The notes: generated by a model from the letters alone, not told the origin. DNA of 9,429 nucleotides from JAWXCH01 sp034440595 (GCA_034440595.1 JAWXCH010000278.1:1-9429), one strand, 5' to 3'; numbered from the stretch's first letter, positions 1 through 7,643 are shown. Numbers and translations are program-made.

Positions 1-29
1 ACGTTTCGTTTCGAGTCTGTTTCGTCCAT
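1..29 (-). CDS. N-terminal fragment of an unidentified protein, cut by the window edge
   Basis: Only nine whole codons are visible (MDETDSKRN), so no function can be assigned. The start is well supported: an ATG at 29 is preceded, seven bases upstream, by AAGGAGGT (37..44 on the minus strand), a full match to the 16S anti-Shine-Dalgarno sequence and the best ribosome site in the window. The visible residues are hydrophilic and charged, so there is no signal peptide in the first nine residues, unlike every other gene here. A GATAAT at 53..58 (minus strand) could be its -10 box with a very short leader, but no good -35 goes with it. The gene runs divergently from the phosphodiesterase gene to its right. 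Confidence 0.6.
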
Positions 30-36
30 CGTTCGG

Positions 37-44
37 ACCTCCTT
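37..44 (-). promoter_or_regulatory. Perfect Shine-Dalgarno of the left-edge gene
   Basis: AAGGAGGT on the minus strand, seven bases before the ATG at 29. It is the main evidence that a real gene starts at the left edge, because too few codons are visible to judge otherwise. Confidence 0.65.
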
Positions 45-580
45 GGGGAACCATTATCCGCTCCCCGCCCACTGTCCGAAAGTCCTGGGCTAACGCAAAC
101 TAATCAATTGAACTGAAATCGGCCAACGATCAATGGCCAACAAGTGCATAAGATGAGGCTGAACATCTCTCGCTCATGCCACCGAGACGGTGGACAACTC
201 CCCTCGTACGAAAAATCTCAACTGCGCGTAATATTAACTGGAAAAAACGTTACCGTCAATGATTTTGCTTAGAAAATCGCAGGCTTATTCTGGCGACACC
301 GTCAGAATAGCTGTTGCCGGGTATTATCACACACAAGATCCGCGCGGCTGTGGCGAACAACACAACGCTCATCGAAATAGCTTCAAAAATTCGGCTCCAG
401 GAAAAATCTCAAACCCGATTCGCCAACTGCTAGCAATTTTCTTGGAGCTATGGGTAGGTTATGTTACGATCAAACTTGCTTCCCACAAATGCAACGAACG
501 CCTCCTGCCTTATCTGGACCCGGAATAGAACTGCCCTGGGCATAATGACAGCCATTTCCTCTAGTTTTTGAGCTTATTCC
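45..580. other. Intergenic stretch without a convincing gene
   Basis: About 535 bases lie between the divergent left-edge gene and the phosphodiesterase gene. One open frame of 89 codons (259..528, plus) exists, but it lacks a ribosome site, has no recognisable family features and uses codons with no third-position bias, so I do not call it a gene. A small perfect hairpin, CCACCG-AGA-CGGTGG, lies at 179..193. The stretch is more AT-rich than the genes, as expected for a divergent promoter region. I found no convincing sigma70 promoter for the gene at 581, no tRNA and no recognisable riboswitch. Confidence 0.5.
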
Positions 581-1468
581 ATGAACGCGATCGCCAACCG
601 TACCAGGACAATTTTCACTTTAAGAAACATCCAAACCGCGATAATGCTGGCCCTTTGGGTTCCTCTAGCGGGCCAGCTTTCCACTCCCGCACGTGCCGCC
701 GAGGGCAGGCCGGTGCGTGCATACATCAATGCCATGCCCAAGGAATCTCCCGAGGCGGCGGCCGCACGGCATGCGCGCATTGCCAAGAAACGCAGCCCGG
801 ACCACACGATCATCATGGTTCACCGCGGAGCGAGTAAGTTCTATCCAGAGAATACGTTAGATGCCTATCTGGAGGCGATCAATCGTGGTGCCGATGGCGT
901 CGAAATCGACCCGCACCGCTCGAAAGATGGCGTGCTGTACTCGTTTCACGACGACACGGCCGATCGATCGCTGCGAGGGGGCAAAGGCAAGATGAAGGAG
1001 AAGACCTACTATGAGATCGCCAGTCATCGTGTCTCCGGGGGAGATTCCAAAATGCGAGTCCCCACCTTGGCCGCCATTTTTGAGCTGGCACGGCAGAAAG
1101 ACATTTTGATCCATCTGGATGTCAAAGAGGCCGGCCTGCAAGAAGACCTGATTCAATTGATCGACGATGCCGACATTTGGGACCACCTTGTCGAAGTCAA
1201 TGCCGGGCATGCGGACAAGATCCGAAACCACCCCAAGGTCCAGCTTATCCCGTACAAAGGCTGGTTTCCGGAAAACAACAACCCCGAGTCGCATGCCAAT
1301 TTCATGAAGCAGCCGGGCCGCATGGTGTTTCTGAAGAAAGACCCAACACCCGCTGTTAAGTACCTTGGCCGCACTGCCCCTGGCGATAGCGAATTACCAG
1401 CCAACCTCTGGGCAACCTGGTATCCCGACGGAACCTGGCAGCCAATTGAGGCTGACTCAGCAAAGTAA
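581..1468 (+). CDS. Secreted glycerophosphodiester phosphodiesterase family protein
   Basis: A 295-residue member of the GDPD family, whose enzymes hydrolyse glycerophosphodiesters to glycerol-3-phosphate and an alcohol. Seen in the sequence: a long signal peptide (hydrophobic core about 20-32, likely cleavage near ARA-A at 37-40), then the family motifs in order: HRG (81-83), PENT (89-92), EID (108-110), HDD (123-125) and HLDVKE (178-183). By family analogy H81, R82, E108, D110 and H123 form the metal and catalytic site. The signal peptide places it in the periplasm or outside the cell. The ATG at 581 has no clear Shine-Dalgarno, but the next in-frame ATG (644) would remove the basic part of the signal peptide, so 581 is preferred. 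The domain is short at its C terminus: I do not see the usual closing segment with a TDxP-type motif, and the protein ends in a Trp-rich tail (277-287). It could therefore be a divergent or shortened family member. The substrate is unknown. Confidence 0.85.
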   Translation: MNAIANRTRTIFTLRNIQTAIMLALWVPLAGQLSTPARAAEGRPVRAYINAMPKESPEAAAARHARIAKKRSPDHTIIMVHRGASKFYPENTLDAYLEAINRGADGVEIDPHRSKDGVLYSFHDDTADRSLRGGKGKMKEKTYYEIASHRVSGGDSKMRVPTLAAIFELARQKDILIHLDVKEAGLQEDLIQLIDDADIWDHLVEVNAGHADKIRNHPKVQLIPYKGWFPENNNPESHANFMKQPGRMVFLKKDPTPAVKYLGRTAPGDSELPANLWATWYPDGTWQPIEADSAK

Positions 1469-1480
1469 ATCCAATCGGTG

Positions 1481-1509
1481 TTGAATCTGCTTTTTTGCTT
1501 TGCTATGAT
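1481..1509 (+). promoter_or_regulatory. Sigma70-type promoter for the DUF1559 and lipoprotein genes
   Basis: TTGAAT (1481..1486) and TATGAT (1504..1509) are separated by exactly 17 bases and match the consensus at 4/6 and 5/6 positions. The promoter starts 12 bases after the phosphodiesterase stop codon and would give a leader of roughly 220 bases before the ATG at 1737. It suggests that the DUF1559 gene is transcribed independently of the upstream gene. That planctomycetes use such a promoter here is an inference. Confidence 0.55.
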
Positions 1510-1736
1510 GGACACATCAGCGTTCGTTGATTGATGCGATGCCGCACAGTGTACCGGGTTCTGTCTAAGGGGAACACAACCGGTTTCGCTTTTAGCGTAG
1601 TCAAACTGCCACTGCTCTTGCGGAACAGGAGTCGCCGGCAGAGTTTGTTTCAGTAGATGATGTAAGTATCTACCGGGACAACGAGAAGAGGCCAAACGAT
1701 GAAGTCATCCACTTGCTCGGCAAAGGATTTCCTCTC
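1510..1736 (+). other. Leader between the promoter and the DUF1559 gene
   Basis: About 227 bases with no clear gene. A GAGAAGAGG-type purine run (1682..1690) stands before an out-of-frame ATG at 1699, which would open a 38-codon frame overlapping the main gene and ending at 1815. I see no strong hairpin or known riboswitch. The leader is long for a simple untranslated region. Confidence 0.35.
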
Positions 1737-2696
1737 ATGCGGCCATATTCAATTCATCGCGCGGCGTTCGCTGCGCAAGCACCTCGACGTGCGTTCACGC
1801 TGGTCGAGTTATTAGTCGTTATCGCGATCATTGGAATCCTGGTGGCGCTCTTGCTACCGGCGATTCAAGCTGCGCGTGAAGCGGCCAAGCGAACGCACTG
1901 TATGAACAACATTCGGCAAGTTGCCATCGCGGCCACTACCTATGAAAACACATTCAAGTTCTACCCGCTCGGTTCTCGCGGGTGTTGTTGGGAAACCTGG
2001 GCGGTGTGCATTCTTCCCTACTTGGAGGAAGAAAACATCAACAGCACGTACATCTACTACGATGAGGTCAATCGTATCCGTGGCACTGTCACCGATTTCA
2101 ATTGGACCTGGAACTCCAATCCCCAAAAAGGCGTCACCATGCAGCGCGTGGTGTCGATGACGTGTCCGGTCGACGAACCACAAACCTACATCGGCACACA
2201 GCACAATTATCTGGCTAACTTTGGAAATGCTGGCCTACAGGGTCAGACCGTCGGTGGCGTGCCCTATCGCGGTGCCCCCTTTCGTTATCAAAATAACCCA
2301 CGTCATGGGCGCGCTGGCTCGCGGGTGAAGAATATCCCCGATGGGCTGAGCAATACGATTGCGTTTGCAGAAGTCATCCAAGCAAAAGGAGACGTGCGAG
2401 GTCAGGCCTGGCTGGGACAAGGGGCAGGATTCTCGACATTCTTGCCCCCCAACTCCATGGAGCCGGACAACGTCTTGGACGGATACTGCAAAGACACCTC
2501 CAAGGAGCCGACGAACCCTCCTTGTATTCCATCTCCCGGAGACTGGTTTTATGGCAGCCGCAGTCGACACGTCAGCGGAGTGGCGGTCTCGATGTGCGAT
2601 GCGTCGACCAGCTTTGTCTCTGACGAAGTCGTACTGGCCGTTTGGCGTGCGCTCGGCAGCGCACGCGGAGCTGAGGTCGACCTTGGTTCGTATTAA
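1737..2696 (+). CDS. DUF1559 domain protein with a prepilin-type N terminus
   Basis: A 319-residue protein of the DUF1559 (SBP_bac_10) family, which is greatly expanded in planctomycetes and whose function is not established. Seen in the sequence: a short basic leader ending RRA, then FTLVELLVVIAIIGILVALL (20-39), the prepilin/pseudopilin methylation motif followed by one membrane-spanning hydrophobic helix, then PAIQAAREAA with the conserved Asn-rich segment (58-60). The body carries the family's DGLSNTIAFAE motif (202-212) and the C-terminal H-x(n)-D segment (278-289), which here reads CDAS rather than the common DGS. The residue before the cleavage point is Ala instead of the usual Gly. 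The ATG at 1737 is chosen because AAAGGA lies nine bases upstream; an in-frame TTG at 1713 would add eight residues without a better ribosome site. It probably sits in the inner membrane or a pseudopilus-like structure. The lipoprotein gene follows after 75 bases. Confidence 0.92.
   Translation: MRPYSIHRAAFAAQAPRRAFTLVELLVVIAIIGILVALLLPAIQAAREAAKRTHCMNNIRQVAIAATTYENTFKFYPLGSRGCCWETWAVCILPYLEEENINSTYIYYDEVNRIRGTVTDFNWTWNSNPQKGVTMQRVVSMTCPVDEPQTYIGTQHNYLANFGNAGLQGQTVGGVPYRGAPFRYQNNPRHGRAGSRVKNIPDGLSNTIAFAEVIQAKGDVRGQAWLGQGAGFSTFLPPNSMEPDNVLDGYCKDTSKEPTNPPCIPSPGDWFYGSRSRHVSGVAVSMCDASTSFVSDEVVLAVWRALGSARGAEVDLGSY
2645..2666 (+). repeat. Nine-base perfect stem-loop near the 3' end of the DUF1559 gene
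   Basis: GCGTGCGCT and AGCGCACGC are exact reverse complements around a CGGC loop, inside the coding region 28 bases before the stop codon. In RNA it would be a stable hairpin at the boundary of the two cistrons. No T-run follows on either strand, so it is not a standard terminator. It may simply reflect codon choice. Confidence 0.5.
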
Positions 2697-2771
2697 CGTG
2701 ACCAAATCTGCGTTTGCGACTGACCGCTCGCTGCTACAAATCTTTGGCTTCTACACGGAAAGTTATCGCGC

Positions 2772-3230
2772 ATGCAATTTTTGTCTCGACTGCAAGCATC
2801 ACACGGCCATGTTGCCAGCCAACTTACAGTGTTGTACCGTTTGACGATCATCTGTAGCCTGGTCTTGCTAGTTGCAGGTTGCGGAAATCCTTCCGGCCGC
2901 CAACCCATTTCTGGCAGGATCACTTTTAAAGGCAAGCCGCTCGATCAAGGTCGCATCCGATTTGAACCAATTGCAGCGAGCCATATGAGTGGCGCTATGA
3001 TCGTCGATGGAAACTATGTCATCCCTGGTAAGAAAGGAATCCCTCCCGGCAAATACAGAGTCGAGATCTCCTCGGGCGACTTGCAGGCGGAACGAAAACC
3101 CTCCTCCGACCCATACGCCTCACCCCCACCTCCCCCAGAACGCATTCCGGCCAAATACAACACCAAGAGCGAACTCATTTTTGAATCCACCGAGGACGGG
3201 CCGTTTGAATTCAACGTTGACATTCCCTGA
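2772..3230 (+). CDS. Small planctomycete lipoprotein paired with the DUF1559 gene
   Basis: A 152-residue predicted lipoprotein. Seen in the sequence: a hydrophobic signal segment (about 24-34) ending in the lipobox LVAGC, with Cys37 as the expected lipidated residue; then a beta-rich domain resembling the carboxypeptidase-regulatory or transthyretin-like fold common in planctomycete lipoproteins. Its markers are SGRITFKGKPLDQGRIRFEP (47-66), PPGKYRVEIS (91-100), a Pro-rich loop (112-126) and the closing IPAKYNTKSELIFE segment (125-138). Genes of this type very often follow DUF1559 genes in this phylum, so a shared envelope role is likely, but the function is unknown. The ATG at 2772 has GGAAAG about nine bases upstream. 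A GTG at 2829 would give a more usual short lipoprotein signal but lacks a ribosome site. I see no terminator on the plus strand after the stop. Confidence 0.85.
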   Translation: MQFLSRLQASHGHVASQLTVLYRLTIICSLVLLVAGCGNPSGRQPISGRITFKGKPLDQGRIRFEPIAASHMSGAMIVDGNYVIPGKKGIPPGKYRVEISSGDLQAERKPSSDPYASPPPPPERIPAKYNTKSELIFESTEDGPFEFNVDIP

Positions 3231-3284
3231 GCCTGCTTCAGTTTGATCCGCTCTCTTACAAGCAGCACTCGGTTTGCTGGTACC

Positions 3285-3323
3285 AAAAAACAAGCCCTGC
3301 TCCACTTCGGAACAGAGCTTGTT
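3285..3323 (-). terminator. Intrinsic terminator of the duplicated-domain secreted protein gene
   Basis: On the minus strand, arms at 3309..3323 and 3289..3303 form a 15-pair stem with two G-U pairs and a five-base GAAGT loop, followed directly by a run of six T (3285..3290). Outer arms are AACAAGC and GCTTGTT. It lies 30 bases after the stop codon at 3353. The plus-strand reading has C-A mismatches and no T-run, so the terminator serves the minus strand, between convergent genes. Confidence 0.85.
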
Positions 3324-3352
3324 GTATTAAAGTACTCGATTCTCAATTCTCG

Positions 3353-5335
3353 CTACTTCGTTTCCATCGATCCGGGCGGAGCGGTTCGCACCTTTGACAG
3401 CGAGAAATCATCGAAGTCCGCGCGATATTCCAACTGCTCGGTCGACTTCGCCTTACCACGCAGCCAGACGCTAATCGCCGGTTGCACTTTCTTCTCCTTG
3501 TCCCAGGCTGGACGGATCGGATCGCTCAGATACGGCACCCACACGCCATGTACATCCGGCATCATTGTCCACTTGATGGTGCTGGCCTTGGGGTCGTCCG
3601 TCTGACCGGTCGGGTCCACGCCAACATAGCATTGGTAACGATCCATGATCGGCCAGGTGCAGCGCACCTTACCGCTGGCGCGATAATTTTCGAGATGAGA
3701 CAGACCCTCCACCTTTTGCACAAATCCACCATCGATTGGCTGATTGGTATAGCCGGCAAGACGCACTTGTGCAATGTGATTATCTTGGTTCTCGCGGTCG
3801 GTTGTCCAACGAGCAACGGTTTCTGGAATCGTGGCGAACCGCGTCCAACCTTCCAGCTCGCTGTTATTGGCCTTGGCTTTGCCAGCGGTCCCCTTTTCCA
3901 TATCGCCATTCTTCAGCAAGTTCTCTTTTTCAACCGCCTTGCTCCAGTCATGCTTTGGCGTCTTCACGAATTCGACAATCTGCATGTCCAGATCGAAGCC
4001 AGCATCCTTGCCATCCACATAAGCTGTCCCTTGATCGTAGCTATCTTCCAATTGCTTGCGATACGGATTGAAGCTCGCCTTCTCGTCGTTGAACTGACCC
4101 TTGAAATTGATGAACCCGTTCAGCGTCTCGTGACCTTCGATCGATTCAAACTCGATCGCATAAGTTTGACCTGGCACCAGCGGTACATCGCCGGGGTTGT
4201 ACATCGTACCGGCGGTTCCCCACGATGCATCACCGGTGTATAGACCATTGCCAATGGTCAGATTCTGCTTGCCAACAATCTTTCCTTCTGGGCCACCCTC
4301 GCGAACAGTAACGCGCAATCGTTGCCGCATCATCGAAGGCTGCGTGCCGGCAAAGGCCGCATAGAGCTGCACCGCGGCCAGACTGGTTCCTTGGGCGACG
4401 TAGGTCTGCGTCCACTTTTTGCGAGACTGAGTCAACAGCGTTTGATCCTTGGAATTGACAAACGTTTTGGTGACACGCTTGTTGTAGGGAATCACCAGCC
4501 CGTCGCTATCACTATCAATAGCAATCCACAGGTCATGCTTCTGCCACCCCTTGTCTCCATTGGCAGCCACGCGAAAGCAATCTTCGGTGGTGTCGTCATT
4601 GGCTTTCCAATGCGCCTGAAAGGTTCCGTCCTTCTTCTTGGTTCGCAGTTGCACGGCGTATGTCTCGCCAGCTTGCAACGGAACCTCTTCCGAGTTCCAA
4701 CCAACACTGTACGCATAATCAATCGCGCCGCCGTTGTTGACCTCCAGCACCAGTCCGGTGGGGCCGACCTGTTCCCAGGTATCCGGTGTACCAGGGCCTT
4801 TCTTGTGGACTGAGATCAGAAAATCTTGCTTGCCAGGTCCCTGGCCATCGACGCCGTCGTGTACCAGACGGAAGCCGACATTGGTCAGGCTGTTCCCTTT
4901 GGCAACAAAGGTCTGGTAATAAGCGACCGCGGCCTTGCTGTCGTACCCGCTGGGGTCAAACATGGCAAAGTCAAACTCGGGCGAGTAACTGCGGACGATC
5001 TCTTTATCGGTCTCAACAAAAACGTTGTTGCGAATCAGCGGCCGCATGTAGTGTGAAGGTGTGCCAAACAACAACGAATAGCGACCATAATTGCCGGTCA
5101 ATCGAAACCACCCTGGCGGTTCAGTCTCCCAGGTGCGAAACGGAATCGGTTCGGCATTGACCGCGTCCTTCAAGGCAAACACCGCCACCGCCGACATCGG
5201 AACCGTCTCATTGCTCCCCGCAAACTTGGCGTGGTTCAATCGACCAGTCATCTGCATCTGAGCCGAGGCAGTTGTTGCCAATCCTGACAACGCCACCACC
5301 ATAACACTCAGACACAACCTATGAGTAAAACGCAT
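3353..5335 (-). CDS. Secreted protein with a duplicated domain and a carbohydrate-binding-like C terminus
   Basis: A 660-residue exported protein that I cannot place in a named family. Seen in the sequence: a signal peptide MRFTHRLCLSVMVVALSGLA with cleavage near ASA-Q (24-26); an N-terminal beta-rich part (about 28-125); two copies of a roughly 95-residue unit (about 136-231 and 308-398), each opening with a QTFVAKGNSL or QTYVAQGTSL motif and closing with VPLxxGxTYAxxxxxK/S; and a C-terminal region (about 471-648) starting ENLLKNGDMEKG and ending in an acidic ADFDDFSL segment, typical of CBM4_9/galactose-binding-like domains. No catalytic motif is evident, so a binding or structural role outside the cytoplasm is the best guess. 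The ATG at 5335 is chosen because AGGAG lies seven bases upstream and a signal peptide starts exactly there. The open frame continues 44 codons further upstream, but that extension lacks such support. The gene has its own terminator (3285..3323). Confidence 0.8.
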   Translation of the reverse strand: MRFTHRLCLSVMVVALSGLATTASAQMQMTGRLNHAKFAGSNETVPMSAVAVFALKDAVNAEPIPFRTWETEPPGWFRLTGNYGRYSLLFGTPSHYMRPLIRNNVFVETDKEIVRSYSPEFDFAMFDPSGYDSKAAVAYYQTFVAKGNSLTNVGFRLVHDGVDGQGPGKQDFLISVHKKGPGTPDTWEQVGPTGLVLEVNNGGAIDYAYSVGWNSEEVPLQAGETYAVQLRTKKKDGTFQAHWKANDDTTEDCFRVAANGDKGWQKHDLWIAIDSDSDGLVIPYNKRVTKTFVNSKDQTLLTQSRKKWTQTYVAQGTSLAAVQLYAAFAGTQPSMMRQRLRVTVREGGPEGKIVGKQNLTIGNGLYTGDASWGTAGTMYNPGDVPLVPGQTYAIEFESIEGHETLNGFINFKGQFNDEKASFNPYRKQLEDSYDQGTAYVDGKDAGFDLDMQIVEFVKTPKHDWSKAVEKENLLKNGDMEKGTAGKAKANNSELEGWTRFATIPETVARWTTDRENQDNHIAQVRLAGYTNQPIDGGFVQKVEGLSHLENYRASGKVRCTWPIMDRYQCYVGVDPTGQTDDPKASTIKWTMMPDVHGVWVPYLSDPIRPAWDKEKKVQPAISVWLRGKAKSTEQLEYRADFDDFSLSKVRTAPPGSMETK

Positions 5336-5423
5336 GGAAAATCTCCTGTGGAAAAAATACAGACTCAGCGGCACCCAGCGAGGTATTCCCATCTCAACAG
5401 GAATATCCCGATGCTTATGATTC

Positions 5424-5457
5424 GGCAGGAACAAAAAGGCAGGCATAATCAGGCAGG
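5424..5457. repeat. Three GGCAGG direct repeats with a 14-base period
   Basis: GGCAGG occurs at 5424, 5438 and 5452, spaced exactly 14 bases apart, with AT-rich spacers. On the transcribed (minus) strand this reads CCTGCC three times, about 90-120 bases upstream of the ATG at 5335. The regular spacing in a non-coding region suggests a protein-binding array, but no known operator matches. Confidence 0.45.
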
Positions 5458-5481
5458 ACCAATGCAACGCATTGGTTTTTC
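5458..5481 (+). terminator. Possible plus-strand hairpin terminator upstream of the secreted protein gene
   Basis: ACCAATGC-AAC-GCATTGGT (5458..5476) is a perfect eight-pair inverted repeat, followed on the plus strand by TTTTTC. That looks like a weak intrinsic terminator facing against the genes, but no plus-strand gene precedes it. It may instead be an operator or a hairpin in the leader of the minus-strand gene. Confidence 0.3.
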
Positions 5482-5533
5482 AAACCGACAGAGCAGTTTG
5501 GCTACAAGATATTCTAAGCTTCCATGCAGTTTA

Positions 5534-5578
5534 ACAAAACAATTGGGGGGCACTTTTTTGTAGTATTCCCCCCAATTG
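5534..5578 (-). terminator. Intrinsic terminator of the glycoside hydrolase gene
   Basis: CAATTGGGGGG and CCCCCCAATTG form a perfect 11-pair stem (5540..5550 and 5568..5578) with a 17-base loop. On the minus strand the stem is followed by TTTTGTTAA. It sits 38 bases after the hydrolase stop codon. The plus-strand reading lacks a T-run after the stem. Confidence 0.8.
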
Positions 5579-5616
5579 CAAAAGAATACAATATACAATC
5601 GAGCGCTTGCCCACTA

Positions 5617-7614
5617 TTAACGACGCAGCCAGACCATAAACAGCCCTGCCCCGGCCAGACCAAGCAGCACCACCGAAGCTGGCTCTGGGACGGCCACCAC
5701 GTCCGCTTCGGCTCCCCAGTTGGCAAGTACTATATTGAGATCACCCTGGCCCACAAATCCATCCCCGTTTGGATCCCCTAAAAACCAATCGCCAGCAGTC
5801 ACGTTCGTTCCCCACCGGGCAAGAATTCGATTCAAATCGTTCTGACCGACAAACCCATTGCCGTCCAGATCCCCGGCTAGCGGTACTGGCTCTGGCTCGG
5901 GTGCCGCCATACCCGGCACCATCTGGTACAGACTGCCATCCTTGCGATACATCACACTATCAAAGAAGATAGTCGCGTTAGCATTCACACCTTGAATCAG
6001 TAGCGAATTGACCCACACGTTTCCACTGGGTGGAATTACACCCGGTCCAGATACTCCAGGAAAAGAGGTATAGTTCGTCGCATCCAGATTCCACTCGTAC
6101 AAGTGCCATTCGTTGTCCGCAATCAGCGATTGCGAAATTCCCGCCGTCAAACCGGCGGTGGTGCTGGGCTTGGTCGTATCCAACACCAACTGCAACGACA
6201 TGCCGGGGGTCGTCGTCTTCATCATCACGCCGATGAAACCATCGGCAGTGGTGTTAGAAACAGGGATTTGCTGATTGTTGTTCGGATTGGCAAGACCCGA
6301 TAGATGGCGTACCTTCCAAGGTGTTGAACTCGAAGTGCTGTCGACAATCGTCAGCTTTTGTGAGTAACTATTGGTGTAGCTATCCTCCGCCGTGCGCGCG
6401 ATCGATGAAGAGCCGGATACAAATCCAGTCGAATAGGGCGAAGCAGTCAGACTGCTGTTCCAGCGGCCGTTGTTCGTCTCAAAGTCATCCATAATCTGCA
6501 AGCTCGATGGCAACGGAGTCGCCCCCTGCGCTCCGGCCGGGTACTGCTTGGCCACCGATTGCTGAATTGCAGTGTACAGGTCGCCATTGTTGCCGGCCGC
6601 GTTGCCGTTGTTTTTCCAGTATTCAACGGACCAGTTATCCCAAGAACCGGCTCCTTGGTTGGTGTTGTCGTAAACAAACCAGTTGGCGGCCACGATGTTC
6701 TGGTTGCCTGGCACTTTGTTCCACTTGGCCAGCGCATCGTAGGCACCGCGCGCCAGGGCTGCGGCGTTGGCCTCTTGCGTGGCGTTAGTGCTTGCCTGGC
6801 CAAATTCGGTGATATAGACCGGCTTGGCACCCATGCCGACTGCTTTGATCAGGGCCATCTGCTCGGCCACGCTAATGCGAAAACCTTTCAGCGATTCGGC
6901 CGCTGTCTTGGACGTGTCGCCATACGCGTGCAAACCAATACCATCCACCTCGTTCGCTGGAATTGCGTTCAAAACCTGCGTCAACCATTGGCCTCCATCC
7001 ATCCAGCGAACTCCACCGATCGGTGCGCCAGGGCTGGGAGGAGCAACCAGAACTTGATGCGCGCCCAGCGGGCTGGCCTGCGCATTACTGTGAATCGCGC
7101 TACGTGCCGCGCGATAGATCTGCGCATAGCCGGCCGGTGTCACCTGGTTATTGGTCCAGCCATTCCCTTCACCATTCAGGTTCGGCTCATTGCCAATCTG
7201 CCAGATGTTGCTGCCATGCTTCAGCGTGTTCACCGTGCCGACAATTGTATTTGCCCAGGTTGCAGCACTGACCGTCGTTGACGCCGGGACCGTTTGTCCC
7301 CAGTCATAGTCAATTCGCGTGATGGCACGGGCATTGTTACTGGCCAGATTTGTGTAAAGGCCAGCAAAGTACGGAGCCTGCCACCAGCTTGCCGAGTTCG
7401 TGATGATTGTCTCGGTCGTCCAGGCACGCATCGTATTGGTGCCCAGCATCGTGCCTGGAGTGGTGTCAAACGACGACCCAGGGCCGCCCCAACCCCACCA
7501 GTGAATGCCGTACAGCGAATCGGCGGCTTTGGCCGGCATGCCTTGTAGCATGATTGCCATTACCAATGCCGCTACAACCGAAGTGCCTCTGCCGCCGCTT
7601 CCCCAATTCATCAT
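5617..7614 (-). CDS. Secreted glycoside hydrolase (clan GH-A-like) with dockerin-like and PEP-CTERM modules
   Basis: A 665-residue exported multidomain protein. In order: a signal peptide (hydrophobic 12-25, cleavage near AKA-A at 28-31); a TIM-barrel-like hydrolase domain (about 34-360); a beta-sandwich carbohydrate-binding-like domain (about 374-558, from DDFE to FFDSVMY); a Pro/Glu linker (571-577); two Asp-rich dockerin/EF-hand-like repeats, GDLDGNGFVGQNDLN (581-595) and GDPNGDGFVGQGDLN (613-627); and a PEP-CTERM tail, VPEPAS (642-647), a hydrophobic helix and RR at the end. The barrel shows IWQIGNEPN with E143 as likely acid/base and VYITEFGQ with E270 as likely nucleophile, the spacing and strand context of retaining clan GH-A enzymes. 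I cannot assign the GH family or substrate. The PEP-CTERM tail implies sorting by an exosortase, encoded elsewhere. The ATG at 7614 (followed by a second ATG) has AGGA eight bases upstream. The gene has its own terminator to the left. Confidence 0.85.
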   Translation of the reverse strand: MMNWGSGGRGTSVVAALVMAIMLQGMPAKAADSLYGIHWWGWGGPGSSFDTTPGTMLGTNTMRAWTTETIITNSASWWQAPYFAGLYTNLASNNARAITRIDYDWGQTVPASTTVSAATWANTIVGTVNTLKHGSNIWQIGNEPNLNGEGNGWTNNQVTPAGYAQIYRAARSAIHSNAQASPLGAHQVLVAPPSPGAPIGGVRWMDGGQWLTQVLNAIPANEVDGIGLHAYGDTSKTAAESLKGFRISVAEQMALIKAVGMGAKPVYITEFGQASTNATQEANAAALARGAYDALAKWNKVPGNQNIVAANWFVYDNTNQGAGSWDNWSVEYWKNNGNAAGNNGDLYTAIQQSVAKQYPAGAQGATPLPSSLQIMDDFETNNGRWNSSLTASPYSTGFVSGSSSIARTAEDSYTNSYSQKLTIVDSTSSSTPWKVRHLSGLANPNNNQQIPVSNTTADGFIGVMMKTTTPGMSLQLVLDTTKPSTTAGLTAGISQSLIADNEWHLYEWNLDATNYTSFPGVSGPGVIPPSGNVWVNSLLIQGVNANATIFFDSVMYRKDGSLYQMVPGMAAPEPEPVPLAGDLDGNGFVGQNDLNRILARWGTNVTAGDWFLGDPNGDGFVGQGDLNIVLANWGAEADVVAVPEPASVVLLGLAGAGLFMVWLRR

Positions 7615-7643
7615 TGACTCAGTCCTTTTGATTTTATTAAAAG

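Noticed and set aside
120..145. GGCCAAC repeated twice as a regulatory repeat
   Set aside because: It is short, occurs only twice and lies in a region with no other signal; it is compatible with chance.
259..528. An 89-codon plus-strand open frame in the left intergenic region
   Set aside because: It has no ribosome site, no codon bias and no recognisable motif; it is most likely chance in AT-richer DNA.
3482..4243. A 253-codon plus-strand open frame opposite the secreted protein gene
   Set aside because: It is a shadow of the minus-strand gene, whose protein has a signal peptide, repeats, a ribosome site and a terminator.
5336..5467. A 44-codon upstream extension of the 660-residue secreted protein
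   Set aside because: The AGGAG site and signal peptide both point to the ATG at 5335; the extension would bury the signal peptide inside the chain.
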